Shown here one piece after another: positions 36,495 through 45,852 of a stretch of DNA of 64,000 nt (position 1 is its first letter; each line of letters begins with the position of its first letter). The stretch is taken from NCBI RefSeq assembly GCF_020091405.1, contig NZ_CP081903.1:6572501-6636500 (forward strand), given 5' to 3'. Both the position numbers and the translations under genes were made by a program. The notes below the pieces were generated by a model that searched no databases, was not told where the DNA came from, and saw only the letters and a program-made list of their open reading frames with translations. The DNA is from Bacteroides cellulosilyticus. GTDB lineage: Bacteria > Bacteroidota > Bacteroidia > Bacteroidales > Bacteroidaceae.

Positions 36495-37341
36495 TGCCTA
36501 ATCCGTAGCTACTGATCTCCTCAAAGTCCTCATCAGCATATGAGTTCTTCTGACGGGCATCTTGTACTATTTTCAGAAATCCTTCTGTTTTCGACAGGAA
36601 ATCCTTGAATTTCTCTGATTCTTCCTCATGTCCTTTTACTACCGGCAGTTTCTCTGCCGCATCCAGTTGAAGCCGCAGTTCCATAATCTTTAAATCTAGG
36701 CGGGATTTATCTTCAACATGCTTACGGGCATACAAATTGATGATACTCTGCATAGTCGTACTCATGCTTTTCATCGCAATGATTTGCTCTTTCACAGGAT
36801 TTTCTGCCAGAAGAACCCGCTGAGCATTTAAAGCAATCGGGCTCAATATATCAAATATATTCTGCTTACATTCAGACATTACCACGCTCAATTCATAGTT
36901 ATCATTCAGCAAATCAGCCATCCCTTCGGTCTTTTTTTCTTTCAAGAGAGACAAGTATTTATTGAAATTAGCATAGAATTGATTTCTCGACTGAAAAAGC
37001 TCCGCATAATTCTGTATCAGGTTCTGTCTGACATCTTCACCGAGGTATTCACCCGGCAGCATCACGGCCGCAGAATCTTTCTTCGAAATGATAGGAGACA
37101 TGATGTATGAGAACATGGGTACTTCCGTTTTTTGCTCCATATAACCCAATACAGCATTTACATCCCTCTCTTTTACCATATTTTTCAACAGAGCCAATGA
37201 AGTGTCATAGTATTTCATCACCTGCCCTGCATCTGCTATTTCTTCAGGGGTATAAGTCACTGTTTCTTTCCTGCCGCCTGTACATGAGGCAAGCATCAGG
37301 ACGCTTACGAATGCGCCCAGAATTAATAAATTCTTTCCCAT
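36487..37341 (-). CDS. DUF3829-like lipoprotein
   Basis: The protein has 284 residues. A lipoprotein signal ends at LASC (Cys20), so it should be anchored in the envelope. The rest is helical with no motifs, matching the DUF3829 family of Bacteroidota lipoproteins. Function is unknown. The stop overlaps the stop of the convergent gene by 8 bp. Confidence 0.78.
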   Translation of the reverse strand: MGKNLLILGAFVSVLMLASCTGGRKETVTYTPEEIADAGQVMKYYDTSLALLKNMVKERDVNAVLGYMEQKTEVPMFSYIMSPIISKKDSAAVMLPGEYLGEDVRQNLIQNYAELFQSRNQFYANFNKYLSLLKEKKTEGMADLLNDNYELSVVMSECKQNIFDILSPIALNAQRVLLAENPVKEQIIAMKSMSTTMQSIINLYARKHVEDKSRLDLKIMELRLQLDAAEKLPVVKGHEEESEKFKDFLSKTEGFLKIVQDARQKNSYADEDFEEISSYGLGII

Positions 37342-37481
37342 AACAATTTCGTTTTATAAATAGTTAATTCAGTTAAGCCAGACAGATAGAATGGCGTTGC
37401 TGTAATAACAAAAAAATTGCCTTTTGGGTCAGTAAGAGAGAAAAAAAGATAGAAGTAGAGAAACAGAATAAATTTGAGAAC

Positions 37482-38543
37482 TTACTTGCTCTTCTTATAA
37501 TCAGTGATGAAACCTTCCATCATCCACTTCGCCAATGCCTGACGATTGGAACTCATAACAAACCGGCGCTGGTCGAAAGTATTCTGAATATTGCCCAACT
37601 CTACAAACACTCCGGCAGGACTGGAATTGGCCAGCACATACAAATTGCGTGGGCTGACAGTTCCCGAAAAGCCGCGGTTAGGTTGGTGGCGGTCATATTT
37701 AGATTCGAAAGTATTCTTCATTGTAGTTGCCAATCGTTTACCATTGACACTTTTGGGAGCATGATAGAAGAATACATCCGTCTGGTGACTCTTACTACGG
37801 CTATCCACATGCAAGAAGATGGAACGGCAATACGTATAACTCTTGCGGTCTTTCTGATAGAGCGCATTTATTTTCTCACAGCGCTGGCGAAGGCGGGCAA
37901 CCTGGTTCAGAGGAATAGGATCACCCATACAAGTTTCACGCTTACTGTTATTAAGGTATTGATCGTCACGGATACCGTCTTTGGCATCCTGAATAATAAT
38001 ATAAACCTTAGCGCCTTCCTCCATCAAATTCCGGGCAAGACGGAGAGCGACATCATAAGCATATTCATCCTCATGCAGTTCCACGCTTCCTATCCTGCCA
38101 ATAGCACCGGGATCAGGGCCACCATGTCCACTCACCACGTAGAAACACGCACCTTGGAGACGGTTTCCCGTCACTTTAACTTCAGCAAGGCTTTTTCCGA
38201 AAAGAGGTTCACGAATTGTTTTGTTGCCGGAACGGGCAGAAGAGTTTGAAGCAGATGAATTGGATGAAGCAGCCGTATTGCCACTCCCCTTTTTCAGAGG
38301 TGGAAGCAAATATTTCACTCCCAGCCGCAATTCTTCTTTACCTCGCAATTGTTTCTTATTCAGTTTCAGGAACTCCTGATAGTACGCTTTTCCGGTACGC
38401 CCGTTACGTTGTAGAAAACCAGATATTCCCTCACCGCTTTTCGGCGTAGCCCGCTCTTCCTGGGCCAACGCTTCGTAAGAGAATGACATGCAAAAAAGCA
38501 AAATAAGAAAGCAAAATAACTGTTTCATTTTCCATTTATTCAT
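37482..38543 (-). CDS. N-acetylmuramoyl-L-alanine amidase (Amidase_3)
   Basis: The protein has up to 353 residues; a second ATG at 38528 gives 348 and a cleaner signal peptide (KQLFCFLILLFCMSFS then ALAQ). After a linker with a LysM-like patch near 45-85, the zinc amidase fold shows GHGGPDPGA (first His), HEDEYAYDVALR (Glu), FLHVDSRS (second His) and VFVELGN (catalytic Glu). It cleaves the amide bond between MurNAc and the stem peptide in the periplasm. The usual SIHANA-like motif is altered to FLHVDSRS. Confidence 0.9.
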   Translation of the reverse strand: MNKWKMKQLFCFLILLFCMSFSYEALAQEERATPKSGEGISGFLQRNGRTGKAYYQEFLKLNKKQLRGKEELRLGVKYLLPPLKKGSGNTAASSNSSASNSSARSGNKTIREPLFGKSLAEVKVTGNRLQGACFYVVSGHGGPDPGAIGRIGSVELHEDEYAYDVALRLARNLMEEGAKVYIIIQDAKDGIRDDQYLNNSKRETCMGDPIPLNQVARLRQRCEKINALYQKDRKSYTYCRSIFLHVDSRSKSHQTDVFFYHAPKSVNGKRLATTMKNTFESKYDRHQPNRGFSGTVSPRNLYVLANSSPAGVFVELGNIQNTFDQRRFVMSSNRQALAKWMMEGFITDYKKSK

Positions 38544-38551
38544 CTTGCGGA

Positions 38552-38580
38552 CAAAAATACAATTATTTTCCCTACTTTTG
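38552..38580. promoter_or_regulatory. Divergent -7 boxes for the amidase and metY genes
   Basis: CAAAAATA at 38552-38559 is TATTTTTG on the minus strand, and TACTTTTG at 38573-38580 is on the plus strand. The minus box ends 8 bp before the first amidase ATG, which favours the second ATG at 38528. Confidence 0.6.
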
Positions 38581-38629
38581 CGTCCACAAATGCGTTAATT
38601 GATAAAAAACTATAAAAACAGATAGCATT

Positions 38630-39910
38630 ATGGCAAAGCAATTTAAACCGGAAACCCTCTGCGTACAGGCAGGATGGACTCCCAAGAAGGGCGAGCCCCG
38701 TGTACTCCCCATTTATCAAAGTACCACTTTCAAATATGAAACCAGCGAGCAAATGGCACGTCTCTTCGATCTTGAAGAGAGCGGTTATTTCTACACTCGC
38801 CTGCAAAACCCTACCAACGATGCTGTTGCCGCGAAGATAGCTGCTCTTGAAGGCGGTGTTGCCGGTATGCTGACGTCCAGCGGACAAGCTGCCAATTTCT
38901 ATGCTATATTTAATATCTGCCAGGCAGGCGATCACTTCGTTTGTTCGTCCGCTATCTATGGCGGTACATTCAATCTCTTCGGGGTGACTATGAAGAAATT
39001 GGGTATCGAAGTTACTTTCGTTAGTCCGGATGCCAGCGAAGAAGAAATCTCCGCAGCTTTCCGCCCGAATACGAAAGCATTGTTTGGTGAAACCATTTCC
39101 AACCCGTCACTGGAAGTATTGGATATTGAAAAATTTGCCCGCATTGCCCATAGTCACGGTGTACCTTTGATTGTAGACAACACCTTCCCGACTCCTATCA
39201 ACTGCCGCCCATTTGAATGGGGTGCTGATATCGTAGTACACTCTACTACCAAATATATGGATGGTCATGCCACCAGCGTAGGTGGTTGTATTGTAGACAG
39301 CGGCAAGTTCGACTGGGATGCACACGCTGATAAATTCCCCGGATTGTGCACACCGGATGAGTCATACCACGGACTGACTTATACAAAAGCTTTCGGCAAG
39401 ATGGCTTATATCACCAAGGCTACTGCCCAGTTGATGCGTGACCTCGGCAGCATCCAGTCTCCGCAGAACTCTTTCCTGCTGAATCTCGGTCTGGAAACTC
39501 TGCACCTGCGTATGCCGCAACACTGCAAAAATGCACAAGCAGTTGCCGAATATCTTTCTAAAAATGACAAAGTAGCTTGGGTGAACTATTGTGGCCTTCC
39601 CGGCAATAAATACTATGAGTTGGCACAGAAGTATATGCCGAACGGCTCTTGCGGTGTTATCTCCTTCGGATTGAAAGGTGGTCGCGAGGTTTCCATCAAG
39701 TTCATGGACTCACTGCAATTGGTTGCTATCGTAACACACGTTGCCGATGCACGTACCTGCGTACTGCACCCTGCCAGCCATACCCATCGTCAGTTATCGG
39801 ATGAGCAGTTACTGGAAGCCGGAGTGCGTCCCGACCTAATCCGTTTATCGGTAGGTATCGAAAACGTAGACGATATCATCGCAGATATTGAACAGGCTCT
39901 GAACGCATAA
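38630..39910 (+). CDS. metY: O-acetylhomoserine sulfhydrylase (MetY/Met17-type)
   Basis: The protein has 426 residues of the Cys/Met PLP enzyme family. The PLP lysine is Lys208 in HSTTKYMDGH, and SSGQAANFYA and YTRLQNPT are the cofactor and substrate segments. The length and opening (FKPETLCVQAGW) fit O-acetylhomoserine aminocarboxypropyltransferase rather than cystathionine enzymes. It makes homocysteine from O-acetylhomoserine and sulfide for methionine synthesis. It has its own promoter and terminator. No SAM riboswitch was seen in the short leader. Confidence 0.93.
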   Translation: MAKQFKPETLCVQAGWTPKKGEPRVLPIYQSTTFKYETSEQMARLFDLEESGYFYTRLQNPTNDAVAAKIAALEGGVAGMLTSSGQAANFYAIFNICQAGDHFVCSSAIYGGTFNLFGVTMKKLGIEVTFVSPDASEEEISAAFRPNTKALFGETISNPSLEVLDIEKFARIAHSHGVPLIVDNTFPTPINCRPFEWGADIVVHSTTKYMDGHATSVGGCIVDSGKFDWDAHADKFPGLCTPDESYHGLTYTKAFGKMAYITKATAQLMRDLGSIQSPQNSFLLNLGLETLHLRMPQHCKNAQAVAEYLSKNDKVAWVNYCGLPGNKYYELAQKYMPNGSCGVISFGLKGGREVSIKFMDSLQLVAIVTHVADARTCVLHPASHTHRQLSDEQLLEAGVRPDLIRLSVGIENVDDIIADIEQALNA

Positions 39911-39943
39911 TTTCATAAAGTACCTATAAAACAAATAATATAT

Positions 39944-39970
39944 CCCCGTCTCCGCAACCGGAGTACGGGG
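39944..39970 (+). terminator. Terminator of metY
   Basis: CCCCGTCTCCG at 39944-39954 pairs with CGGAGTACGGGG at 39959-39970, followed by TTTTC. One base bulges. Confidence 0.88.
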
Positions 39971-39977
39971 ATTTTCT

Positions 39978-39985
39978 TATCTTTG
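39978..39985 (+). promoter_or_regulatory. -7 promoter box of the OmpA-family gene
   Basis: TATCTTTG begins 8 bp after the metY terminator and 39 bp before the ATG at 40017. Confidence 0.65.
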
Positions 39986-40016
39986 CGCCCAGTAAACATT
40001 TAATAAAGAAAGATTT

Positions 40017-40916
40017 ATGAAACGTACAAAATTAGCTGCATCCTTTCTGTTGGTCGCAACTCTATTCCTGACAGGATGTGTGACCAAGAAGGAATTTGTG
40101 AATCTTCAAACAGATTATAACAAACTGAAAGACGAAAAGTCTGCTCTCGACAAGTCATATCAGGACGCACAAATCCAGCTTGCCGAATACCGTACACAAT
40201 CTAAAAGCTTGGAGGATCGCCTAAGCGAAGCCAGAAAAAATAATCAGGAGCTGCGTAACAGTTACGCTACCCTGCAAGGATCGCTCGACAAGAGTCTCCA
40301 GCAGAACTCACAAGGCAACATCAACATCTCCAAACTGGTAGATGAAATCAATGCCTCCAACCGCTACATCAAGCAATTAGTGGATGCCAAGAGCAAGTCG
40401 GACTCATTGAACGTTATGCTGACCAACAACCTGACCCGCTCCCTGAGCCGCGAGGAATTGAAAGAAGTAGATGTGAAAGTACTGAAAGGTGTGGTTTACA
40501 TCTCTTTAGCAGACAATATGCTCTACAAGAGCGGCAGTTATGAAATCAACGAACGCGCCGGCGAAACGTTGAGCAAGATTGCCAAGATTATCACCGACTA
40601 CAAAGATTACGAAGTACTGGTAGAGGGTAATACGGACAACGTCCCCATCTCACGTACCAATATCCGCAATAACTGGGATTTGAGTGCCCTACGTGCCTCA
40701 TCTGTAGTACAAGAATTGCAGAATAAATATGGCGTTGACCCTAAACGGCTTTCTGCTGCCGGACGTGGTGAGTACAATCCTATCACAGACAATGATTCCG
40801 AACTGGGCAAACAACGCAACCGCCGTACACAAATCATTGTTACACCCCGACTCGACCAGTTCCTGGAGTTGATAGATAAGGCTCCGGAAGCTGAAGGAGA
40901 AACGGCTACAGAATAA
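40017..40916 (+). CDS. OmpA-family peptidoglycan-binding lipoprotein
   Basis: The protein has 299 residues. A lipoprotein signal ends at LTGC (Cys21). A long coiled coil (about 27-125) leads to an OmpA/MotB C-terminal domain (about 165-285) with VEGNTDNVPIS and ALRASSVVQEL, which bind diaminopimelate of peptidoglycan. It should tie the outer membrane to the wall. A strong terminator follows. Confidence 0.93.
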   Translation: MKRTKLAASFLLVATLFLTGCVTKKEFVNLQTDYNKLKDEKSALDKSYQDAQIQLAEYRTQSKSLEDRLSEARKNNQELRNSYATLQGSLDKSLQQNSQGNINISKLVDEINASNRYIKQLVDAKSKSDSLNVMLTNNLTRSLSREELKEVDVKVLKGVVYISLADNMLYKSGSYEINERAGETLSKIAKIITDYKDYEVLVEGNTDNVPISRTNIRNNWDLSALRASSVVQELQNKYGVDPKRLSAAGRGEYNPITDNDSELGKQRNRRTQIIVTPRLDQFLELIDKAPEAEGETATE

Positions 40917-40987
40917 AGAAAAGCCATCTACTGCTGTATTTTCACAGGTAGAGGTATTTAAAAGCAGTCTATACTCAGACTATTTAC

Positions 40988-41032
40988 AAACAATAAGGCG
41001 AAAGACTTTTCAGTCCTTCGCCTTATTGTTTG
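40988..41032 (+). terminator. Terminator of the OmpA-family gene
   Basis: A stem of about 19 bp pairs 40988-41007 with 41012-41032 around a short loop, with one mismatch, followed by TTTCCC. Confidence 0.85.
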
Positions 41033-41127
41033 TTTCCCCCCCTCATCCTTGCTTTGACTTCCGACAGATTAAGTACTATTTAATAGTTTTTATTGCATGC
41101 GGACTTACACTTTATCACATTTATTCC

Positions 41128-41135
41128 TACCTTTG
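41128..41135 (+). promoter_or_regulatory. -7 promoter box of maeB
   Basis: TACCTTTG lies 45 bp before the maeB ATG. Confidence 0.6.
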
Positions 41136-41179
41136 CGGCAAAATTATAACTTTTAACTAACAACTCATAATCAACTACC

Positions 41180-43468
41180 ATGGCTAAGATAACTAAAGAA
41201 GCTGCCTTGCTGTATCACTCACAAGGCAAACCAGGTAAGATAGAGGTAGTGCCTACCAAGCCCTACAGTACCCAAACCGATCTTTCGCTTGCTTACTCTC
41301 CCGGTGTGGCGGAGCCGTGCCTCGAAATAGAAAAGAATCCGCAGGATGCTTATAAATATACAGCGAAAGGAAACTTGGTTGCTGTAATCTCCAACGGTAC
41401 TGCTGTACTCGGTCTTGGTGACATAGGTGCGTTGAGCGGTAAGCCCGTAATGGAAGGCAAAGGACTTCTGTTCAAAATTTATGCCGGAATCGACGTATTC
41501 GATATTGAAGTAAACGAAAAAGATCCCGAAAAATTCATCGAAGCTGTAAAGGCCATTGCTCCTACCTTCGGTGGTATCAACCTGGAAGATATCAAAGCAC
41601 CTGAGTGCTTCGAAATAGAGCGTCGTTTGAAAGAAGAGCTCGATATCCCTGTGATGCACGATGACCAGCATGGCACGGCCATCATCTCCAGTGCCGGACT
41701 TGTGAACGCTTTGCAGGTAGCAGGCAAGAATATTGAAGATGTAAAAATCGTAGTGAATGGTGCCGGTGCATCTGCCGTATCTTGTACAAAACTGTATGTT
41801 TCACTGGGTGCTCGCTTGGAAAACATCGTGATGCTGGATAGTAAAGGTGTAATCAGCAAAGCACGTACCGATCTCAACGAACAGAAACGCTACTTCGCTA
41901 CTGATCGCACAGATATCCACACCTTGGAAGAAGCCATCAAAGGTGCTGACGTATTCCTGGGATTATCCAAAGGAAACGTTCTGTCGCAGGACATGGTACG
42001 CAGCATGGCCCCGTCTCCTATCGTTTTCGCACTGGCTAACCCTACACCGGAAATCTCTTATGAAGATGCCATGTCAGCACGTCCCGACGTACTGATGGCA
42101 ACCGGACGTTCGGACTACCCGAATCAGATTAATAATGTAATCGGTTTCCCCTATATCTTCCGCGGCGCACTCGACACGCAAGCTAAAGCCATCAACGAGG
42201 AAATGAAGATTGCCGCTGTACACGCTATCGCTAATCTGGCAAAACAGCCTGTACCCGATGTTGTGAACGAGGCTTACCACGTAAACAACTTCAGTTTCGG
42301 CCCTGAATACTTCATCCCGAAACCGGTTGACCCGCGCCTTATCACCGAAGTGTCCTGCGCCGTAGCACGTGCAGCCATGGAAAGTGGCGTAGCCCGCAAG
42401 AACATCGAAGACTGGGATGCCTACTGCGTACAGCTCCGCGAACTGATGGGTTACGAAAGCAAACTGACCCGTCAGCTTTACGACACCGCCCGCCGCAATC
42501 CGCAACGTGTGGTATTTGCCGAAGGTTCTCACCCCAATATGCTGAAAGCAGCCGTAGAAGCCAAAGCCGAAGGTATCTGCCATCCTATCGTTTTAGGTAA
42601 CGACGAGACCATTGAGAAACTGGCAAAGGAACTCGACCTCAGCCTGGAAGGTATCGAAATCGTAAACCTGCGCCATCCGAACGAGGCATCACGCCGCGAA
42701 CGTTATGCCCGCATCCTTTCTGAAAAGCGTGCCCGCCAGGGTGCCACCTACGAAGAAGCCAACGACAAGATGTTCGAACGCAACTACTTCGGTATGATGA
42801 TGGTGGAAACAGGCGATGCGGATGCATTCATCACCGGCCTTTATACGAAATACAGCAACACTATCAAGGTAGCCAAGGAAGTCATCGGCATACAACCGCA
42901 ATACAAGCATTTCGGTACGATGCACATCCTGAACTCCAAGAAGGGAACGTATTTCCTTGCCGACACGTTAATCAACCGTCACCCCAATGCCGAAACATTG
43001 ATTGATATTGCCAAACTGTCGGAGCATACCGTGCGTTTCTTCAACCATACCCCGGTAATGGCCATGCTGAGTTACTCCAACTTTGGCGCAGACACCGAAG
43101 GTAGTCCGGTAAGCGTACACGAAGCCGTAGAGTACATGCAGCAAAACTATCCTGATCTTGCCATTGACGGTGAAATGCAGGTGAACTTCGCCATGGACCG
43201 CAAGATGCGTGACGCCAAATATCCTTTCACCCGCTTGAAAGGCAAGGATGTGAACACCCTCGTATTCCCGAACCTGAGCTCTGCCAACTCCGCATACAAA
43301 CTGTTGCAAGCCATGAATACGGAAATGGAATTGATTGGCCCGATACAAATGGGACTGAACAAACCTATCCACTTCACCGACTTCGAAAGTTCCGTGCGCG
43401 ACATCGTAAATATCACCGCAGTAGCCGTTATCGATGCTATCGTAGACAAAAAGAAAGCAGGTAAATGA
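41180..43468 (+). CDS. maeB: NADP-dependent malic enzyme with phosphotransacetylase-like domain
   Basis: The protein has 762 residues. The malic enzyme half (about 1-425) has [16 protein letters not shown] and the Rossmann turn GAGASA. The C-terminal half (about 430-762) is a phosphotransacetylase-like domain, usually regulatory (acetyl-CoA sensing) in MaeB hybrids. It decarboxylates malate to pyruvate and makes NADPH. Its TGA overlaps the ATG of a small membrane-protein gene. Confidence 0.96.
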   Translation: MAKITKEAALLYHSQGKPGKIEVVPTKPYSTQTDLSLAYSPGVAEPCLEIEKNPQDAYKYTAKGNLVAVISNGTAVLGLGDIGALSGKPVMEGKGLLFKIYAGIDVFDIEVNEKDPEKFIEAVKAIAPTFGGINLEDIKAPECFEIERRLKEELDIPVMHDDQHGTAIISSAGLVNALQVAGKNIEDVKIVVNGAGASAVSCTKLYVSLGARLENIVMLDSKGVISKARTDLNEQKRYFATDRTDIHTLEEAIKGADVFLGLSKGNVLSQDMVRSMAPSPIVFALANPTPEISYEDAMSARPDVLMATGRSDYPNQINNVIGFPYIFRGALDTQAKAINEEMKIAAVHAIANLAKQPVPDVVNEAYHVNNFSFGPEYFIPKPVDPRLITEVSCAVARAAMESGVARKNIEDWDAYCVQLRELMGYESKLTRQLYDTARRNPQRVVFAEGSHPNMLKAAVEAKAEGICHPIVLGNDETIEKLAKELDLSLEGIEIVNLRHPNEASRRERYARILSEKRARQGATYEEANDKMFERNYFGMMMVETGDADAFITGLYTKYSNTIKVAKEVIGIQPQYKHFGTMHILNSKKGTYFLADTLINRHPNAETLIDIAKLSEHTVRFFNHTPVMAMLSYSNFGADTEGSPVSVHEAVEYMQQNYPDLAIDGEMQVNFAMDRKMRDAKYPFTRLKGKDVNTLVFPNLSSANSAYKLLQAMNTEMELIGPIQMGLNKPIHFTDFESSVRDIVNITAVAVIDAIVDKKKAGK

Positions 43469-43638
43469 GACGTCCGTTATCGAAATCACAAAGTGTTTGC
43501 ATTGTACTGCTTTGGGCAGCACTTTGCTACATAGTTCTGACTACTGTCGAACGAATTGATGGCCCAGTCATCATGACGCTTATCATTTCGGCAGCGTTAG
43601 TGTTCATTCCGGTAATAAAATCATTAAAGAGAGGATAA
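43465..43638 (+). CDS. Small two-helix membrane protein coupled to maeB
   Basis: The protein has 57 residues with two hydrophobic helices (about 11-26 and 34-51) split by VERIDGP and a basic end. Its ATG overlaps the maeB stop as ATGA, which suggests translational coupling. A terminator follows 23 bp later, so it belongs to the maeB transcript. No family was recognised. Confidence 0.7.
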   Translation: MRRPLSKSQSVCIVLLWAALCYIVLTTVERIDGPVIMTLIISAALVFIPVIKSLKRG

Positions 43639-43660
43639 ATAATGTCTTTTTATTCCTTTT

Positions 43661-43698
43661 TGCGGTAGAAAACAATAAAAATGTTGTTTTCTACCGCA
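43661..43698 (+). terminator. Terminator of the maeB operon
   Basis: A perfect 15-bp stem (43661-43675 with 43684-43698) has an 8-nt loop and a following TTTTC. Confidence 0.88.
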
Positions 43699-43714
43699 TT
43701 TTCTTTATAAATTG

Positions 43715-43745
43715 TTTGTTTGTCTCATTTTTATGTGTACTTTTG
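43715..43745 (+). promoter_or_regulatory. Promoter of gdhA
   Basis: TTTG at 43715-43718, 19 bp, then TACTTTTG at 43738-43745 match both Bacteroides promoter elements with standard spacing. The mRNA leader would be about 145 nt and would include the heptamer array. Confidence 0.75.
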
Positions 43746-43766
43746 CAACCGCAACAGAGAAAAAGG

Positions 43767-43871
43767 GAAACGAGATACGAGGAAACAAGTTACAAGGAAT
43801 TCCCTGCGGCAGCGCAAATGCCTTATCAACTGAATCCCTCGTCAACTTGTCAACTGAACTCTCGTCAACTG
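43767..43871 (+). repeat. Heptamer-type array in the gdhA leader (class A)
   Basis: Left words GAAACGA, GATACGA, GTTACAA (43767-43797) repeat at about 7 bp. A GC-rich centre (CCTGCGGCAGCGC) follows, then right words of TCAACTG/CTCGTCAA type (43826-43871). It is less regular than the other class A arrays but has the same left arm, GC centre and inverse arm. It lies within the predicted 5' untranslated region. Confidence 0.65.
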
Positions 43872-43898
43872 AAAAATAACCAATAAAAGAAATAGATT

Positions 43899-45236
43899 AT
43901 GAACGCAGCTAAGGTATTAGAAGATTTGAAGAGACGGTTCCCCAACGAACCAGAGTATCATCAGGCAGTGGAAGAAGTACTTTCTACAATTGAAGAAGAG
44001 TACAACAAACACCCGGAGTTTGACAAAGTCAATCTGATTGAACGTCTTTGCATCCCCGATCGTGTTTACCAGTTCCGCGTGACTTGGATGGACGATAAGG
44101 GTAACATTCAAACCAACATGGGTTATCGCGTTCAACACAACAACGCTATCGGCCCGTACAAAGGTGGTATCCGTTTCCACGCTTCTGTAAACCTTTCAAT
44201 CCTGAAATTCCTTGCTTTCGAGCAGACTTTCAAAAACTCACTGACTACGCTGCCTATGGGTGGTGGTAAAGGTGGTTCCGACTTCTCTCCGCGCGGTAAA
44301 TCCAATGCCGAAGTAATGCGTTTCGTACAAGCATTCATGCTGGAACTGTGGCGTCACATTGGTCCTGAAACTGACGTTCCTGCCGGTGACATCGGTGTAG
44401 GTGGTCGTGAAGTAGGTTTCATGTTCGGTATGTACAAGAAGCTGACTCGTGAATTTACCGGTACATTCACTGGTAAAGGCCGTGAGTTCGGTGGTTCACT
44501 GATTCGTCCGGAAGCTACCGGTTACGGTAACATCTACTTCCTGATGGAAATGCTGAAGAAGCAAGGTACCGACTTGAAAGGCAAGACTTGTCTGATTTCA
44601 GGTTCCGGTAACGTAGCTCAATATACTGCTGAAAAAGTTCTCGAACTGGGTGGTAAAGTTCTGACAATGTCCGACTCTGACGGTTACGTTTACGACCCGG
44701 CAGGTATCGACCGCGAGAAACTGGATTACATCATGGAATTGAAAAACCTCTACCGTGGACGTATCCGCGAATATGCAGAGCAATATCCGGGTGTTAAGTA
44801 TGTAGAAGGAGCTAAACCTTGGGGTGAAAAAGCTGACATCGCTCTGCCTTCTGCAACTCAGAACGAACTGAACGGCGATCACGCTCGCCAGTTAGTAGCA
44901 AACGGCTGTATAGCTGTTTCCGAAGGTGCTAACATGCCTTCTACTCCGGAAGCTATCAAAGTATTCCAGGATGCCAAAATTCTGTATGCCCCGGGTAAGG
45001 CTGCCAATGCAGGTGGTGTATCAGTATCCGGCCTCGAAATGACTCAGAACTCTATCAAACTGAGCTGGAGCTCTGAAGAGGTAGACGAGAAACTGAAGAG
45101 CATCATGAAGAACATTCACGAAGCCTGCGTACAGTATGGTACAGAAGCTGACGGTTATGTGAACTACGTGAAGGGTGCTAACGTTGCCGGATTCATGAAG
45201 GTGGCAAAAGCTATGATGGCACAAGGTATCGTGTAA
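43899..45236 (+). CDS. gdhA: NADP-type glutamate dehydrogenase
   Basis: The protein has 445 residues, the length of hexameric small-type GDH. PMGGGKGGSDF at about 122-132 holds the catalytic Lys and glutamate site, and SGSGNVAQYTAEK is the nucleotide-binding turn. It assimilates ammonium into 2-oxoglutarate. The promoter is strong and the leader has a repeat hairpin. A terminator follows at 45263. No irregularities were seen. Confidence 0.96.
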   Translation: MNAAKVLEDLKRRFPNEPEYHQAVEEVLSTIEEEYNKHPEFDKVNLIERLCIPDRVYQFRVTWMDDKGNIQTNMGYRVQHNNAIGPYKGGIRFHASVNLSILKFLAFEQTFKNSLTTLPMGGGKGGSDFSPRGKSNAEVMRFVQAFMLELWRHIGPETDVPAGDIGVGGREVGFMFGMYKKLTREFTGTFTGKGREFGGSLIRPEATGYGNIYFLMEMLKKQGTDLKGKTCLISGSGNVAQYTAEKVLELGGKVLTMSDSDGYVYDPAGIDREKLDYIMELKNLYRGRIREYAEQYPGVKYVEGAKPWGEKADIALPSATQNELNGDHARQLVANGCIAVSEGANMPSTPEAIKVFQDAKILYAPGKAANAGGVSVSGLEMTQNSIKLSWSSEEVDEKLKSIMKNIHEACVQYGTEADGYVNYVKGANVAGFMKVAKAMMAQGIV

Positions 45237-45262
45237 AGAAAGCTATAGTTGTTATATATGAG

Positions 45263-45293
45263 AATCCCCTTTGCACCCGGTGTGAAGGGGATT
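45263..45293 (+). terminator. Terminator of gdhA
   Basis: AATCCCCTT (45263-45271) pairs with AAGGGGATT (45285-45293), with a further small CACC/GGTG stem in the loop, followed by TTCTTT. Confidence 0.88.
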
Positions 45294-45297
45294 TTCT

Positions 45298-45459
45298 TTA
45301 TAACTCGTCGTCTTCAACCTCATCGGATATCCAAGTAGAAGCAATTTCACAGACCGCACAGTCATCCGTATAAGCCACACCGTTATCCTCCATCCACCTT
45401 TCTATCCAGAATTTCATGCGTTCGTTTTTAAATGCGAACCACTCTTCATATAAATATTT
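45298..45459 (-). pseudogene. Remnant of an unrecognised small gene
   Basis: The minus-strand frame reads KYLYEEWFAFKNER, then M at 45417, then an acidic tail ending DEVEDDEL with two Cys. It is closed upstream by a TAG. Above that stop, one more short piece (FEEVFDVKTE) continues in the same frame, which suggests a nonsense mutation in a longer protein. It borders the decayed DUF3791-type genes. A short ORF from 45417 (39 residues) could still be expressed. Confidence 0.35.
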
Positions 45460-45560
45460 CTATTCTGTTTTCACATCAAACACTTCCTCAAATATATAGT
45501 GTACTTCACTTTATTTCAGTAAAAATACTACCTTTGATACACTTTTCCAAAGATAATCTC

Positions 45561-45568
45561 TATTTTTG
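45561..45568 (+). promoter_or_regulatory. -7 promoter box of the decayed DUF3791 pair
   Basis: TATTTTTG lies 28 bp before the ATG at 45597, so the promoter of the broken pair is still present. Confidence 0.55.
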
Positions 45569-45596
45569 CAGTAATAGCTTTATTCTTTAATATATT

Positions 45597-45836
45597 ATGC
45601 CAGTAACAGAAGAAGAATTAAAAACGATATTTGCATCCTCATGCATCGAGTCCGCTGCCCGTGCTATTGGATGTCCGGCATCAGAAATGTATTTGCGCAT
45701 GAAGCGCATCAATCTGATTGAGAACTATATTTGAGAATTTTATGATGTCCTTCATACCCAAAGCAGGGAATATGTGACAGAAGATATCCTGAAAACATTG
45801 AATATTTGGGAAAAGAAAGCTGGAATAAATCACTAA
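45597..45836 (+). pseudogene. DUF3791-type gene interrupted by a stop codon
   Basis: The frame reads 45 codons, meets TGA at 45732-45734, and continues in frame for 33 more codons to a TAA. On the two sides it reads SCIESAARAIGCPASEMYLR and FYDVLHTQSREYVTEDIL, which together form one normal DUF3791 protein of about 79 residues. A single base change explains the break. The next piece starts 16 bp later on the same strand. Confidence 0.7.
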
Positions 45837-45852
45837 TTCAAAAGAAAAATAT

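Noticed and set aside
38581..38629. SAM riboswitch before metY
   Set aside because: The leader is about 50 bp, too short for a SAM aptamer, and shows no stem pattern.
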